Assembly (NCBI GenBank): GCA_903834785.1
Contig: CAILKP010000143.1
Span: 1 to 50,667 of the forward strand
Direction of reading: 5' to 3'
DNA length: 50,667 bases
From: an uncultured bacterium
GTDB lineage: Bacteria; Planctomycetota; Phycisphaerae; Phycisphaerales; UBA1924
The position numbers and the translations under genes are program-made. Shown here piece by piece: positions 50,572 to 50,667 of this stretch (position 1 is its first letter; every line of letters begins with the position of its first letter). Below the pieces are notes generated by a model. That model ran no database searches. It had not been told where the DNA came from and worked only from the letters and a program-made list of their open reading frames with translations.

Positions 50572-50667
50572 GGCTGTTCTCCCAAGAACGTAACTGGCTG
50601 CCGAACATCAACGCCGACGACGGGGAACACAACCGCACAGATCCGTGCGGCGACGCTCACTTCCCCC
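50572..50667. other. Right window edge, no gene seen
   Basis: Upstream region of the CBM48 gene; only about 95 bases are visible and nothing further is recognised. Confidence 0.5.

Overview
The window is about 50.7 kb of GC-rich bacterial DNA, dense with genes and free of phage or transposase genes. Several traits point to Planctomycetota, most likely class Phycisphaerae. These are many secreted proteins ending in a short hydrophobic helix plus an RRR tail (PEP-CTERM-like), pseudopilin-like proteins with [10 protein letters not shown] starts, two proteins with the same C-terminal EF-hand/dockerin-like module ending in Gly-Cys, Planctomycete-type membrane proteins with a zinc ribbon, and a futalosine-pathway menaquinone enzyme. 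The taxonomic call is inference from family content; no rRNA is present.

Layout. 1-6.6 kb: a partial basic protein gene, a small PEP-CTERM-like secreted protein, three tandem secreted SUMF1/FGE-fold paralogues and a fourth on the other strand, separated by a hairpin-rich repeat zone (4.85-5.55 kb). 7.0-7.3 kb: tmRNA (ssrA). 7.6-12.8 kb: a TonB-dependent receptor, a periplasmic binding protein and a hybrid histidine kinase, apparently one operon, followed by a pseudopilin-like gene. 14.4-17.8 kb: two flagellin genes of equal length, each with its own leader and terminator. 17.9-20.4 kb: a Xer-type tyrosine recombinase, a small FmdB-like protein and a second pseudopilin-like protein. 21-23.1 kb: a large secreted protein with A-B-B'-A' repeats and a GC-type dockerin. 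23.4-27.7 kb: a MacAB-like exporter (permease, ATPase and membrane fusion protein) interrupted by tRNA-Gly(GCC). 28-36.2 kb: futalosine hydrolase, a TPR protein, a secreted HExxH metalloprotease with a PDZ-like tail, and two tandem HAAS-like membrane paralogues. 36.2-42.3 kb: a zinc-ribbon membrane protein, Sua5, then a leftward run of a SurA-like lipoprotein, YraN/UPF0102, a small two-helix membrane protein, a CDGSH protein and a C39-like papain-fold protein. 42.5-47.3 kb: a DUF1844 protein and sdhCAB. 47.4-50.6 kb: another zinc-ribbon membrane protein, a HAF-repeat protein with the second GC dockerin, and a small CBM48/E-set protein.

How it fits together. The single-subunit cytochrome b SdhC with sdhA and sdhB is the type usually coupled to menaquinone, which agrees with the mqnB-like gene nearby. 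Much of the rest concerns the cell surface: at least five proteins with PEP-CTERM-like tails, two GC dockerins, two pseudopilin-like proteins, flagellins, an outer-membrane receptor with its own sensor, and an exporter. The machinery that would process the PEP-CTERM or dockerin tails is not in this window.

The most unusual items are the array of apparently non-catalytic SUMF1-fold surface proteins with a conserved three-hairpin leader RNA, the duplicated 168-nt fold-back elements inside that array, the shared C-terminal GC dockerin, a very strong G-quadruplex motif in a divergent promoter region, and the mosaic HAAS paralogue pair.
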